Shown here piece by piece: positions 19,001-26,377 of a stretch of DNA of 64,000 nucleotides. The stretch is taken from positions 44,034 through 108,033 of the forward strand of contig NZ_VDGI01000007.1 of the NCBI RefSeq assembly GCF_006861825.1, read 5' to 3'. Made by a program: the position numbers and the translations under genes. Each line of letters starts with the position of its first letter. Within the stretch, counting starts at the first letter, position 1. The notes beneath the pieces are model-generated. The model had not been told where the DNA came from. It was given only the letters and a program-made list of their open reading frames with translations, and did no database searches. This stretch comes from Psychrobacillus vulpis. GTDB lineage: Bacteria > Bacillota > Bacilli > Bacillales_A > Planococcaceae.

Positions 19001-19124
19001 GATTTAGGTCCGGTATTAAAGTAATAGGAATTTTAAAAAAAGAAACTCCACCTAAAATAATTATTAAAAACATAATTACGGTCGTAAATATTGGCCTTTT
19101 TATGGAGAAATCACTTATTTTCAT
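16053..19124 (-). CDS. swrC: RND family efflux transporter (SwrC/YerP-like)
   Basis: 1023-residue AcrB-type resistance-nodulation-division protein: an N-terminal transmembrane helix (IKRPIFTTVIMFLIIILGGV), two large periplasmic-type loops, and two sets of six helices. The fourth-helix motif GIGMLVDNSIVVIENIER carries the proton-relay Asp. It resembles B. subtilis SwrC (about 1065 aa), which confers surfactin self-resistance and supports swarming; drug or lipid export is inferred from the family. It starts at ATG 19124 with AAGGTGG upstream. It is followed by the reductase gene in the same transcription unit. Confidence 0.88.
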   Translation of the reverse strand: MKISDFSIKRPIFTTVIMFLIIILGGVSFFKIPITLIPDLNPPIGVVVASYPGASPVEVNEKVTKPLESSLSTLPGIKSIKSTSQEGANFILLEFDWSTNMDEIELDVMQRMDVTILPEDVGRPQFLKFDPAQFPVIQLALSGTSSDEDIRLVAEKLEKELISTKGVASVNVSGTLVEEVQILLDQNVLEEKGLTQNDIVQLIQANNISLPGNPIETEDNKLLTTRIVSSLTNLDDIKNLVVTVNPLDGTKVTIADIATVQLAEKEQNSETRANNEPAVLLSVFQESSANTASVSKAFQKALEKQLATEEFSGVKANILFDQGDYVKLAIDNIGTTLITGGILAMLVLFVFLKGIRSPIIVGVAIPYSVIVTFVLMYFAGFSLNIMTLGALALGIGMLVDNSIVVIENIERHLGLGKNPKEATYIGTKEVVGAITASTLTTVAVFVPVVFLSGLIGQIFTEFALTISFSLFASLVVAITVIPMMASRMLTKPKGNIEAKRRRSKAYNNFERSIKWSLSHRALILSITVILLLISTLGLFRTGTEFLPATDEGFVTIAVRLENGSSFLATDEVVKKIEKQLQKEKDVEVYVSFVGGNQEGQSRGTSKSNMAEIYVKMIPLEDRSRSIFTFVDEVQPKVIAAAGENVEVNFNMQTAAGSAPNSLSFTISSADKDQLNHAVGSIYKEVDKIPGVTSIRNDLTEKVEEVQMTVKKEAATEYGLAPVQIAQTVNNVTRGAFATQIISEHEDVYGVYVKYDEAYRNSVEQLKQLKLRTPSGQFIMLQDVADVEIAEGPLTIRRVDQAGAVTFTIKYESNYSLGEMSDFVDEAIDQVALADNVLISFGGDRELLDNAKNDMILAVLLAVVLVYIVMAAQFESYKYPFVIMFTVPLVTIGIFIGLFTTSTPISISTVIGILILVGIVVNNGIVLVDYINQRKADGMDSFEAITTSVRDRVRPILMTALTTILGLVPLALGIGEGTEINQPMGITVIGGLISSTFLTLYVVPVIYSLFDKQTRRKATPTNND

Positions 19125-19156
19125 TTTCGGGTTCCACCTTCTAATTTGCTACTTCT

Positions 19157-19185
19157 ATCATATGCCCTAGCTCCCAAGAGTTCAA
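19157..19185 (-). promoter_or_regulatory. Sigma-A-type promoter for swrC
   Basis: Minus strand -35 TTGAAC (19180-19185), 17-bp spacer, -10 TATGAT (19157-19162), 33 bp before the swrC start. Confidence 0.55.
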
Positions 19186-19225
19186 ATACGAAAAAAGATA
19201 AACAGGACGAGCTCACGAGAGTAAT

Positions 19226-19570
19226 AGCGGATACAGAATATTGGATTTGCGGATGTGGGCTTGGAATTTGCGCTTAGCGGCTGGGTACTTGCGATTAGGG
19301 CTGACTTTGCGTTTGGGTGAACTTGCGCATAGAGTCTTTGAATTTGCACATACGAGCTTTGAACTTGCGCATATGGGCTTGGAATTTGCGCTTAACGGGT
19401 GAGAACTTGCGCTTTGGACTGAATTTGCGTTTGACACGCTTTAATTTGCACATAGAGTCTTTACATTTGCAGATACAATCTTGGAATTTGCGATTAGCGA
19501 GTGGGAACTTGCGCATAACCGGAAGGAACTTTCGATTTGGGATGAATTTGCATATAGAGTATACAATTGG
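19226..19570. repeat. Nested 21-bp-period tandem repeat array
   Basis: Sixteen degenerate units centred on (A/G)A(A/C)TTGCG occur with TTGC at 19247, 19268, 19289, 19307, 19323, 19344, 19365, 19386, 19407, 19425, 19446, 19467, 19488, 19509, 19530 (TTTC) and 19548. Spacing is 21 bp except for three 18s and one 16. Groups of units recur as larger blocks starting near 19257, 19375 and 19478. Because nearly all steps are multiples of three, frames stay open on both strands, giving pseudo-proteins with 7-residue periodicity, but none has a ribosome site. Function unknown. Confidence 0.85.
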
Positions 19571-19590
19571 CACTTGTGTAGCTATAAATT

Positions 19591-19626
19591 AAAGAGGTCA
19601 TCTGATTGAACAAGATGACCTCTTTT
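19591..19626. terminator. Terminator after prfC
   Basis: AAAGAGGTCATCT pairs with AGATGACCTCTTT around an 8-10 nt loop, immediately after the prfC stop codon. Confidence 0.85.
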
Positions 19627-19629
19627 GAA

Positions 19630-21204
19630 TTAAAGAAGATTATATAGTTTTATGTGTTCGTATTTATCTTGGAACCATCTTGTAGCGAATTCATTTTCAA
19701 ATAAGAAAACATATTGATCGTAACGGTCTCGCACTAGCATACTTCTTGGACCTGTCATCGATTCTTTTACGTCTTCTTCATTTTCAATCCATCGAGCTAC
19801 TTTTGAACCAATTGGCTCCATACGTACTTCTACATTGTATTCATTTTTCATACGGTGCTCAAATACTTCAAATTGTAGCTGTCCTACTGCTCCTAAAATA
19901 ACTTCTTCTGTATGGAGAGTCTTATAATATTGAATAGCACCTTCTTGTACTAATTGTAAAATACCTTTATGGAAATGCTTAGACTTCAATACGTTTTTGG
20001 CAGTTACTTTAACGAATAGTTCTGGAGTAAATTGAGGAAGTTTTTCATAATTAAATGCTTTTTTTCCTCCAACTACAGTATCGCCTATTTGATAATTTCC
20101 AACGTCATATAGACCAATGATATCACCCGCTACTGCAACATCTACAGTTTCACGATCATCTGCTAAAAATTGAGTAGATTGCGTTACTTTGAAATTTTTC
20201 CCAGTACGAGCAAGCGTGACATTCATTCCTCTTTCGAACTTACCAGATACGATACGGACGAAAGCAATACGATCTCGGTGAGCAGGGTTCATATTCGCTT
20301 GAATTTTAAAGATGAAACCAGAAAATTCTTCTGTTAATGGATCTACCACTTCGCCATTATCTGCATTACGTGGCTGTGGAGTTGGAGCAAATTGTAAGTA
20401 AGTCTCTAAAAATGTTTGTACCCCGAAATTCGTCAATGCGCTTCCAAAGAATACAGGTGTTAGATCTCCTGAAAGTACTTTTTCTTTGTCAAAGTCATTA
20501 CCTGCTTCATTTAACAGCATAATGTCTTCCATTGCCTGCGTATAATAGGAAGTTTTTTTCATTGGATGATCAACTGCTAGTTCACCGTCTTCATCTAAGG
20601 GCAGGTATCTTTCTTCTTCTTCTGTACGGAATTGTTCAATTCGGTTATTAAAACGATCATAGATTCCTAAAAACTCTTTCCCCATACCAATAGGCCAATT
20701 CATAGCATATGACTGGATTCCTAACACTTCTTCTAGTTCTTCCATCAGTTCCAATGGTTCTTTTCCTTGACGGTCGAGTTTATTAATAAACGTGAAAATC
20801 GGAATCCCTCTCATTCGACATACTTTAAATAGTTTTAAAGTTTGTGCTTCGATTCCTTTAGCAGCATCGACAATCATAACAGCGCTATCTACAGCCATAA
20901 GCGTACGATACGTATCTTCACTGAAATCCTGATGCCCTGGAGTATCCAAAATGTTAATTCGACAATTATTAAAATCAAATTGCATGACAGAAGATGTAAC
21001 CGAAATACCACGTTGCTTTTCGATTTCCATCCAGTCCGATGTTGCAAATTTCCCTGTTTTTTTTCCTTTTACTGTTCCTGCATCACGAATTGCTCCACCA
21101 AAGTATAAAAGCTTTTCTGTAATAGTTGTTTTACCAGCATCTGGATGGGAAATAATTGCAAAAGTTCTTCGTTTTAGTATTTCATCTTTTATTTTTAAGT
21201 CCAT
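19630..21204 (-). CDS. prfC: Peptide chain release factor 3
   Basis: Translational GTPase RF3, which removes RF1/RF2 from the ribosome after peptide release. G1 is SHPDAGKTT, the effector loop includes [14 protein letters not shown]3 DTPGHQDF and G4 NKLDR. The 524-residue length and the C-terminal domain ([19 protein letters not shown]) are typical of RF3 rather than EF-G. It starts at ATG 21204 with AAGGAG 11 bases upstream. It is monocistronic with its own promoter and terminator. Confidence 0.95.
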   Translation of the reverse strand: MDLKIKDEILKRRTFAIISHPDAGKTTITEKLLYFGGAIRDAGTVKGKKTGKFATSDWMEIEKQRGISVTSSVMQFDFNNCRINILDTPGHQDFSEDTYRTLMAVDSAVMIVDAAKGIEAQTLKLFKVCRMRGIPIFTFINKLDRQGKEPLELMEELEEVLGIQSYAMNWPIGMGKEFLGIYDRFNNRIEQFRTEEEERYLPLDEDGELAVDHPMKKTSYYTQAMEDIMLLNEAGNDFDKEKVLSGDLTPVFFGSALTNFGVQTFLETYLQFAPTPQPRNADNGEVVDPLTEEFSGFIFKIQANMNPAHRDRIAFVRIVSGKFERGMNVTLARTGKNFKVTQSTQFLADDRETVDVAVAGDIIGLYDVGNYQIGDTVVGGKKAFNYEKLPQFTPELFVKVTAKNVLKSKHFHKGILQLVQEGAIQYYKTLHTEEVILGAVGQLQFEVFEHRMKNEYNVEVRMEPIGSKVARWIENEEDVKESMTGPRSMLVRDRYDQYVFLFENEFATRWFQDKYEHIKLYNLL

Positions 21205-21236
21205 ATTTTGAGTATCTCCTTCTTATTTACTTTTTT

Positions 21237-21265
21237 ATCATATGGATTCAAGCGCGAAAATACAA
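21237..21265 (-). promoter_or_regulatory. Sigma-A-type promoter for prfC
   Basis: Minus strand -35 TTGTAT (21260-21265), 17-bp spacer, -10 TATGAT (21237-21242). Confidence 0.5.
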
Positions 21266-21269
21266 GTAA

Positions 21270-21332
21270 AAAAGAATCAGTCAACGGTAATTTTGCGAAT
21301 TTAATCACAAAATCTGTTGCTGATTCTTTCAA
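21270..21332 (-). terminator. Terminator after the M42 peptidase gene
   Basis: AAAGAATCAGCAAC pairs imperfectly with GTTGACTGATTCTTT around a long loop, with six T at the end on the minus strand. Confidence 0.65.
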
Positions 21333-21340
21333 AATGTAGA

Positions 21341-22390
21341 TTAAGACATTTTGGAGGTTACATATGCATACAAAAGATTAGCAGTATGTTCTAACGACTC
21401 AACATGTGTTCTTTCATATGCATGAGACGCTTCTATTCCTGGACCAAATAACGCATGTTTCACATCAAATCCAGCTCGAATTGCAGCCGATGCATCTGAA
21501 CCATAAAACGGATAAATATCTAACTTATAATCAATATTTTCCTTCTTAGCAAGTTCTACTAATTGTCGAGTCAACTCATAATGATAAGGTCCTGAGGAAT
21601 CTTTTGCACAAATAGATACTGTATATTCATCGGATGTTTGACCATCCCCAATAGCTCCCATATCAACTGCAATGTACTCCACTGTTTGCTCCGGAATATT
21701 AGAGTTTCCACCGTATCCGATTTCTTCATTATTTGAAATATAAAAATGAGTCGTATTTGGTAGTACAATATTATTTTCTTGAATCGATTTAATTAATTGA
21801 AGTAATAAAGCAGTGCTTGCTTTGTCATCCAGATGACGAGATTTGATAAAACCTGATTCCGTTTCTTCAAAGCGAGGATCAAATGAAACAAAGTCTCCTA
21901 CTTCAATTCCTAACAGACGTGTTCCTTCTGCATTTGTTACTTTTTCATCAATCCGAACTTCGATGTTATTTTCATCTCGTGCTAGTCCGCTTGCATTTTT
22001 ATAAACATGTACAGATGTTTGATGCATAAGAATTGTACCGCGAATTTTTTTACCACTCGCTGTATGAATTGTGCAGTACTCACCTTCAACAGCATTCCAG
22101 TTGTAGCCTCCAACCATTGTTAGTTTTAATCTTCCACTTGCTTTCACTTCTTTAACCATTGCCCCGAGAGTATCTGTATGTGCAGTTAATAAACGATGCT
22201 TTGAATCATCTTCTCCTTTAATCGTAGCGATTAAAGCACCTTTATTTGTTCGTTGATATGGTACTTGAAGATCCATTAAAATCTTCTCCATAAAATCCAT
22301 TATCTCTTTTGTATAACCTGATGGACTTGGTGTTTCCACTAAGCTCTTTAGTAATGAAACCGTCTCTTTAGCATTAAAAGTAAATGTCAT
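21341..22390 (-). CDS. M42 family metallo-aminopeptidase (YsdC/YtoP-like)
   Basis: Cytosolic zinc/cobalt aminopeptidase forming tetrahedral 12-mers in characterised relatives. Metal ligands and catalytic residues are visible in TAHTDTLGAMV (His and Asp), SRHLDDKAS (bridging Asp), SNNEEIGYGG (Glu-Glu, general base) and VDMGAIGDG; the last His lies in ASHAYERTHVES. It is 349 residues, normal for the family, which includes misannotated endoglucanases. The ATG at 22390 has AAAGGAGG upstream. Substrate preference among acidic, neutral or hydrophobic N-termini cannot be read from the sequence. Confidence 0.88.
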   Translation of the reverse strand: MTFTFNAKETVSLLKSLVETPSPSGYTKEIMDFMEKILMDLQVPYQRTNKGALIATIKGEDDSKHRLLTAHTDTLGAMVKEVKASGRLKLTMVGGYNWNAVEGEYCTIHTASGKKIRGTILMHQTSVHVYKNASGLARDENNIEVRIDEKVTNAEGTRLLGIEVGDFVSFDPRFEETESGFIKSRHLDDKASTALLLQLIKSIQENNIVLPNTTHFYISNNEEIGYGGNSNIPEQTVEYIAVDMGAIGDGQTSDEYTVSICAKDSSGPYHYELTRQLVELAKKENIDYKLDIYPFYGSDASAAIRAGFDVKHALFGPGIEASHAYERTHVESLEHTANLLYAYVTSKMS

Positions 22391-22519
22391 ATTGTTGCGT
22401 CCTCCTTTTATTCCATTATTCTATCTTATCAAAAATTAATATTTTCATACAGAACTAATTATAGTAGGTTCAGGTGCTTCTGATTACTAATTAATACTTT
22501 TTCTACTAAACTTTCTCAA

Positions 22520-22561
22520 AAATAATAAACATCCACAAACTTGTAAGATTCGCGGATGTTT
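22520..22561 (-). terminator. Terminator after the aldehyde dehydrogenase gene
   Basis: AAACATCC (22527-22534) pairs with GGATGTTT (22554-22561); TTTATTATTTTTG follows on the minus strand. Confidence 0.6.
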
Positions 22562-22567
22562 GTAAAG

Positions 22568-23956
22568 TTATTTTAGAAGACCTCTTACAAGTTTCACTTT
22601 GTTTTTATATGGTGGGAAGACTATATTGACAGGTAATTTAGTGTTCTTTTTAAGTATCGATTTTTGATGAGTAAATAATGTAAAGCTAGATTCTCCATGA
22701 TAGGCTCGGTGTCCTGAATTGCCTACTCCTCCAAACGGTAAGAATGCACTCCCCGCATGAGAAATTGTATCGTTAATACACCCTCCACCAAAAGAGAATT
22801 CCTGTAAAAAGTAACTTTGTGCTCTTTCATGTTCACTAAACATATAGGCAGCTAGAGGCTTTGGTAATTTACGAATTTGACGAATGATAGTTGGTAAATC
22901 TTTGTAGGAAATAATCGGTAGGATTGGTCCGAAAATTTCTTCCTCCATTGATGGACTAGAGAAATTTACTCCATCAAGTATAGTTGGCTCTATATATAAA
23001 TCATTCCTATCTGTACTTCCTCCAAATATAATATGATCCTTTTCTTTTTCCAGCATTTCTTCTAAACGACTAAAATGACTCTCACTTACAATCCTACCGA
23101 GATCAACACTGTCTTGAATTGATTTCCCATAAAATTGATGAATCGTTTCTTTTAAATGTTCGATAAATTTCACTTTTACATTTTCTTCTACTAAAATATA
23201 ATCTGGTGCAATGCAAGTTTGACCTGCATTTACTAATTTACCCCAAACTATACGTTTTGCAGCCATTTCTAAATTTGCAGTATGATCTACAATAACTGGA
23301 CTCTTTCCTCCAAGTTCTAGTGCTATAGGTGTTAGTCGTTCAGAGGCCGCTCTCATGACAATTTTTCCAACTTTTACACTACCGGTGAAAAAGATAAAAT
23401 CAAAAGGTGCATTGATTAATAAGGACGTTTCTTCCTTTTCACCTTCCAATACACGAATATAACGTTGATCAAATGTTTCCTCTATAATTCTTTTTATCAC
23501 TTTTGTCGTATTTGGAGTTATTTCAGATGGTTTAATGATTGCACAATTTCCACCACATATGGCACCAAGAAGTGGTTCTATCACTAGTTGAAATGGATAA
23601 TTGAAAGGTCCAATGATTAGAACCGTACCATATGGATCATGGACGATAAAACTTTTAGAAGGCATTAAAGCAATTGGTGTTTTTACTTGCTTTGGCTCCA
23701 TCCATTTTTCCAAATTTTTCTTCATAAATGAAATACTTTCATAGACAAGTCCTATCTCAGTAGTATATGCTTCAAATTCACTTTTTCGTAAATCATCATG
23801 CAATGCTTGAATGACTTCTTTTTCATACTTTTTTATCGTATTTTTCAAATTATCCAGTTGTTCTATTCGAAATTTGGCAGTTCTAGTTACTCCTGAATAA
23901 AAAAATGTTTGGTTTTCCTCTATTATTTTATCCAATTGTTCCGCTGAAAAATTCAT
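22568..23956 (-). CDS. Aldehyde dehydrogenase (class 3-like, YwdH-type)
   Basis: NAD(P)-dependent aldehyde dehydrogenase. The general base Glu is in LELGGKSPVIV, the catalytic Cys in NAGQTCIAPDYI, and the cofactor loop in FFTGSVKVGKIVM. The C-terminus keeps the hydrophobic tail that many class 3 enzymes carry. It is 462 residues from the ATG at 23956, chosen because AAGGAG lies nine bases upstream; the longer frame to 24010 has none. Likely substrates are fatty or aromatic aldehydes by family analogy only. It is monocistronic. Confidence 0.88.
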   Translation of the reverse strand: MNFSAEQLDKIIEENQTFFYSGVTRTAKFRIEQLDNLKNTIKKYEKEVIQALHDDLRKSEFEAYTTEIGLVYESISFMKKNLEKWMEPKQVKTPIALMPSKSFIVHDPYGTVLIIGPFNYPFQLVIEPLLGAICGGNCAIIKPSEITPNTTKVIKRIIEETFDQRYIRVLEGEKEETSLLINAPFDFIFFTGSVKVGKIVMRAASERLTPIALELGGKSPVIVDHTANLEMAAKRIVWGKLVNAGQTCIAPDYILVEENVKVKFIEHLKETIHQFYGKSIQDSVDLGRIVSESHFSRLEEMLEKEKDHIIFGGSTDRNDLYIEPTILDGVNFSSPSMEEEIFGPILPIISYKDLPTIIRQIRKLPKPLAAYMFSEHERAQSYFLQEFSFGGGCINDTISHAGSAFLPFGGVGNSGHRAYHGESSFTLFTHQKSILKKNTKLPVNIVFPPYKNKVKLVRGLLK

Positions 23957-24208
23957 AATAAGCATCTCCTTATTGTTATAATCGACCTTTTTCTTAAGAA
24001 AATCATACATTTTTTTTCTTATATAGGGAAGAATATTACCTTCAAAGAAACGAATGTTAAAACTTCTTTCTTTTTAAATACATGAATGACACGAAATGTG
24101 GAAATACTCTTAACTGTAGAGAGAAATTCTTTTTTTACACTTTCCACTCCATTAGTCTATAAGTCTTATTTTTGCTTTATGATTATTGATTCATTTTTCA
24201 AACAATAA

Positions 24209-24235
24209 GTTTATTACTGAAATTTGTTAGGGTAT
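24209..24235 (+). promoter_or_regulatory. Candidate sigma-B promoter
   Basis: GTTTAT (24209-24214), 15-bp spacer, GGGTAT (24230-24235), close to the general-stress consensus GTTT-N12-15-GGGTAT, 42 bp before the 48-aa gene. Bases 24011-24208 hold nothing else I can recognise. Confidence 0.45.
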
Positions 24236-24277
24236 ACAATGATCAAATGGATATCGGAAAATAAAGGAGGAAATAAC

Positions 24278-24424
24278 ATGACTGAAACAGAAACTACTTG
24301 GTGGGAACCTATTTTTACTGGTGCAATTGCAATGGGAATTAACAAAGAACGATTATCTGAATTAAACGAAGAAGCATTTTTATATTTCACAGAAAATCAA
24401 GACGAAACGGAGCCCAATAATTGA
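24278..24424 (+). CDS. Small hypothetical protein (48 aa)
   Basis: Acidic 48-residue protein beginning MTETETTWWEPIFTGAI, with no signal peptide. AAAGGAGG lies seven bases before the ATG at 24278, a strong ribosome site, and a good terminator follows, so this is a complete small transcription unit. I do not recognise the family. The upstream sequence resembles a sigma-B promoter, which would make it a general-stress protein; that is inference. Confidence 0.7.
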   Translation: MTETETTWWEPIFTGAIAMGINKERLSELNEEAFLYFTENQDETEPNN

Positions 24425-24442
24425 ATAGACTTTCTACATAAG

Positions 24443-24482
24443 ATCAGCTTTCCTAGAAAAGTGACAGGAAAGCTGATTTTTT
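24443..24482. terminator. Bidirectional terminator
   Basis: ATCAGCTTTCCT pairs with AGGAAAGCTGAT around an 11-nt loop, followed by a T-run; it separates the convergent 48-aa and glycosylase genes. Confidence 0.85.
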
Positions 24483-25323
24483 ATTCGATATTTCTCCATA
24501 AATATAATGCAGCGTAACTAAGATATGGGGACCATGTGGAGAAATGCATTGTGATTTCTTCTTTGGATGGTTTGCTCTCCAGTTTCCAAATTTGTTTTAA
24601 TGAGTTTTGAAGTCCAATATCAGCAGTTGGAAATAAATTTTCTCTACCAAGTCCAAATAATAAAAAGCTTTCTGCTGTCCATGGACCTATTCCTCGATAT
24701 TTTATGAGTGTATGAATAATCGTTTCATCTGATTCATTGGAGAGGGATTTCAAATTCAACTCCCCTTCTGCAATTACTTTTGATATACCGATAATATACT
24801 CTGCTTTTCTTGTACTAAATTGCATGCTTCGAAGTGTTTCTACATCTAACAAAGCGATTTTATCTGCATCTGGATATAACCATACGCTATCCACTTGTTT
24901 TCCAAAAGCTTGCACAAATCGTTCCGTTAATGTTCTGGCAAATGAAAGATTTAACTGTTGGTGAATAATACTTTTTATAAGATTTGCGTATAAGGAAAAA
25001 TCTGTAATGATAGGAGTTCCTTCAAATTTAACAAACAGTTCCTTTAAATTGGTATTAGCAAAATGGGCATTAACTGGTTCTAAACTACGATCAAAATGAA
25101 AAATGGATGATATACGTTCTAGCTGTTCGGCCGTTTTAATTCCTATTAGATTAAATTTAGGCTCTTCAAAAGACCCAATACTTTGTATTGTAATGATCGA
25201 ATTATCTAACGGAATTTTAATTGATTGCTCGTTTACATTTACTGCATTTAGAGGATCCAAAGCAAGTCTTGCAATTGCGTCGTCAAATCTATATGCAAAT
25301 GGTAATTCAATCGTCTGTGTCAA
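24481..25323 (-). CDS. DNA-3-methyladenine glycosylase II (AlkA/YfjP-like)
   Basis: Base-excision repair glycosylase of the HhH-GPD superfamily that removes alkylated bases. The helix-hairpin-helix is LIKYRGIGPWTAESFLL and the catalytic Asp lies in FPTADIGLQ; an N-terminal AlkA-type beta domain precedes them. 280 residues. I chose TTG 25323 because AAAGGAG sits eight bases upstream; the frame's first ATG at 25344 lies before that ribosome site. It diverges from the nuclease gene with only about 40 bp between the starts. Confidence 0.87.
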   Translation of the reverse strand: MTQTIELPFAYRFDDAIARLALDPLNAVNVNEQSIKIPLDNSIITIQSIGSFEEPKFNLIGIKTAEQLERISSIFHFDRSLEPVNAHFANTNLKELFVKFEGTPIITDFSLYANLIKSIIHQQLNLSFARTLTERFVQAFGKQVDSVWLYPDADKIALLDVETLRSMQFSTRKAEYIIGISKVIAEGELNLKSLSNESDETIIHTLIKYRGIGPWTAESFLLFGLGRENLFPTADIGLQNSLKQIWKLESKPSKEEITMHFSTWSPYLSYAALYLWRNIE

Positions 25324-25364
25324 TATTTTCGCTCCTTTTATCATGTGCTAAAATACTATTGGTG

Positions 25365-25958
25365 ATGATGATGAAAAAATGGTTTCTAATATTAGGGCTA
25401 CTCTTCCTTTTTGGTTGTGAATCAGTTCCTACAAGCGAGATTACAAAAACAAGTGGTACAACGAACCAGGTACCAATAGAAGTTGTTGAAGTAATCGACG
25501 GAGATACAATTAAAATAAATTATAATGGAAACATTGAAAAAGTTCGATATTTACTTATCGATACTCCGGAAACAAACCATAAAACACTTGGCAAACAACC
25601 TTTTGGAGAAGATGCAAAAGTTCGAAACAAAGAACTTCTGAATAGCGGAAATGTAACGATTGAATTTGATGTTGGTAATCGATTCGATGACTATGGCCGA
25701 ATGCTTGCATATATTTACGTAGATGGTGTAAGTGTTCAAGAAACACTACTTGAGGAAGGATTAGCACGAGTTGCATATGTATTTCCCCCAAACACAAGAT
25801 ACTTAGATAATTTTGAGAAAGCTTCGGACACTGCAAAAGTTGAACAAATTGGTGTGTGGGAGACAGATGACTACGTTACTAATCGTGGATTTGATGCCTC
25901 TGCTATTTCAAAATCAAATAATCGGACAAATAAGTCGGTGGAAAATATTATGAAGTAA
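25365..25958 (+). CDS. Thermonuclease-family lipoprotein (YncB-like), C-terminus frameshifted
   Basis: Secreted, membrane-anchored staphylococcal-nuclease-type protein. After the lipobox FLFGC comes the SNase domain with VIDGDTIKINYNG, the Arg-containing VRYLLIDTPETNH, YGEDA-like FGEDAKVRNKELL and the second Arg in DYGRMLAYIYV; the end of the domain is GLARVAYVFPPNTRY. Three consecutive ATGs (25365, 25368, 25371) and no clear ribosome site leave the start uncertain. The frame stops at 25956, while a conserved-looking tail continues in the -1 frame (next entry), so the gene has either lost its tail or contains a one-base sequence error. Confidence 0.85.
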   Translation: MMMKKWFLILGLLFLFGCESVPTSEITKTSGTTNQVPIEVVEVIDGDTIKINYNGNIEKVRYLLIDTPETNHKTLGKQPFGEDAKVRNKELLNSGNVTIEFDVGNRFDDYGRMLAYIYVDGVSVQETLLEEGLARVAYVFPPNTRYLDNFEKASDTAKVEQIGVWETDDYVTNRGFDASAISKSNNRTNKSVENIMK

Positions 25959-26029
25959 CCAATCCTGAGAAGTGGTTTTGTACCGAACAAGAAGCAGTTC
26001 AAGCTGGATTTAAAAAATTTGGAGAATAA
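25934..26029 (+). pseudogene. Out-of-frame C-terminal tail of the nuclease
   Basis: In the -1 frame relative to the nuclease the DNA encodes GGKYYEVTNPEKWFCTEQEA and a further ten residues ending GFKKFGE, then TAA. This resembles the Trp/Phe-Cys tail found on longer SNase-family lipoproteins. The frames would join if one base were restored around 25935-25938. Confidence 0.6.
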
Positions 26030-26054
26030 GAAGAGTAAACGTAGAAATACCATG

Positions 26055-26265
26055 GTTTTTCGCTACGACGGACGCTTTTCGTGGACATGGCTTCAGTCTC
26101 CTCGTCACTGCAAAGACACTGGCCAAATAAAGTTCGGCCAGTGTCTTTCCTGCGGGAAAGCGAGACAGACGAGACCCCGCACGAAGAAGGAGGCTCGTCG
26201 CTCGCCCGCGGAAAGCAAATGCCAAAGCGATAAAAACTCTTAACGACTATTTGATAGATAATTTA
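26055..26265 (+). repeat. GC-rich dispersed repeat
   Basis: Bases 26148-26265 share all modules with 46367-46490, including GAAAGCGAGACAGACGAGAC, GAGGCTCGTCGCTCGCCCGC and an AT-rich end CTATTTGATAGATAATTTA. An upstream inverted piece GACACTGGCC / GGCCAGTGTC forms a hairpin at about 26114-26146. The short frames across it look accidental. Confidence 0.78.
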
Positions 26266-26310
26266 AAACGACTTGCGCGTTATCAGTTCGTTAAATGAAC
26301 GTAATAACAA

Positions 26311-26326
26311 GAAAATCCCATGAGCC
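26311..26326 (-). terminator. Distal half of an IS-split terminator
   Basis: GAAAATCCCATGA is one arm of a 13-bp stem; GCC (26324-26326) is the loop and one copy of the IS target duplication. The partner arm is at 27779-27791 beyond the IS. Confidence 0.8.
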
Positions 26327-26333
26327 TGAACTG

Positions 26334-26370
26334 CCCCGTAAATGTTAGACATCAACTAACATTTACGGGG
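26334..26370. promoter_or_regulatory. Hairpin at IS left end covering the orfA ribosome site
   Basis: A perfect 15-bp stem CCCCGTAAATGTTAG / CTAACATTTACGGGG with a 7-nt loop, followed by TGTTTTT and the orfA ATG. Its left arm is part of the terminal inverted repeat and its right arm contains the only GGGG near the start codon. Such hairpins in IS elements block translation from read-through transcripts, which is the inferred role here. Confidence 0.7.
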
Positions 26371-26377
26371 TGTTTTT

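Noticed and set aside
16053-19124. Pseudogene call for the RND exporter because the relay motif has Asp-Asn instead of Asp-Asp
   Set aside because: Gram-positive SwrC-type proteins commonly differ here and the frame is full length with all helices.
19226-19570. CRISPR-like array
   Set aside because: Period is 21 bp, units are degenerate throughout and there are no conserved repeats with unique 30-40 bp spacers, no leader and no cas genes.
19213-19592. Open frames of 74-92 codons across the 21-bp array on both strands
   Set aside because: They stay open because the repeat steps are multiples of three; none has a ribosome site, and opposite strands give equally repetitive products.
25221-25364. 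N-terminal extension of the nuclease lipoprotein
   Set aside because: The extension lies over the divergent glycosylase gene and would destroy the lipoprotein signal peptide.
26010-26243. Frames of about 70-75 codons on both strands
   Set aside because: They are translations of the dispersed repeat; similar frames appear over other copies (46201-46479).
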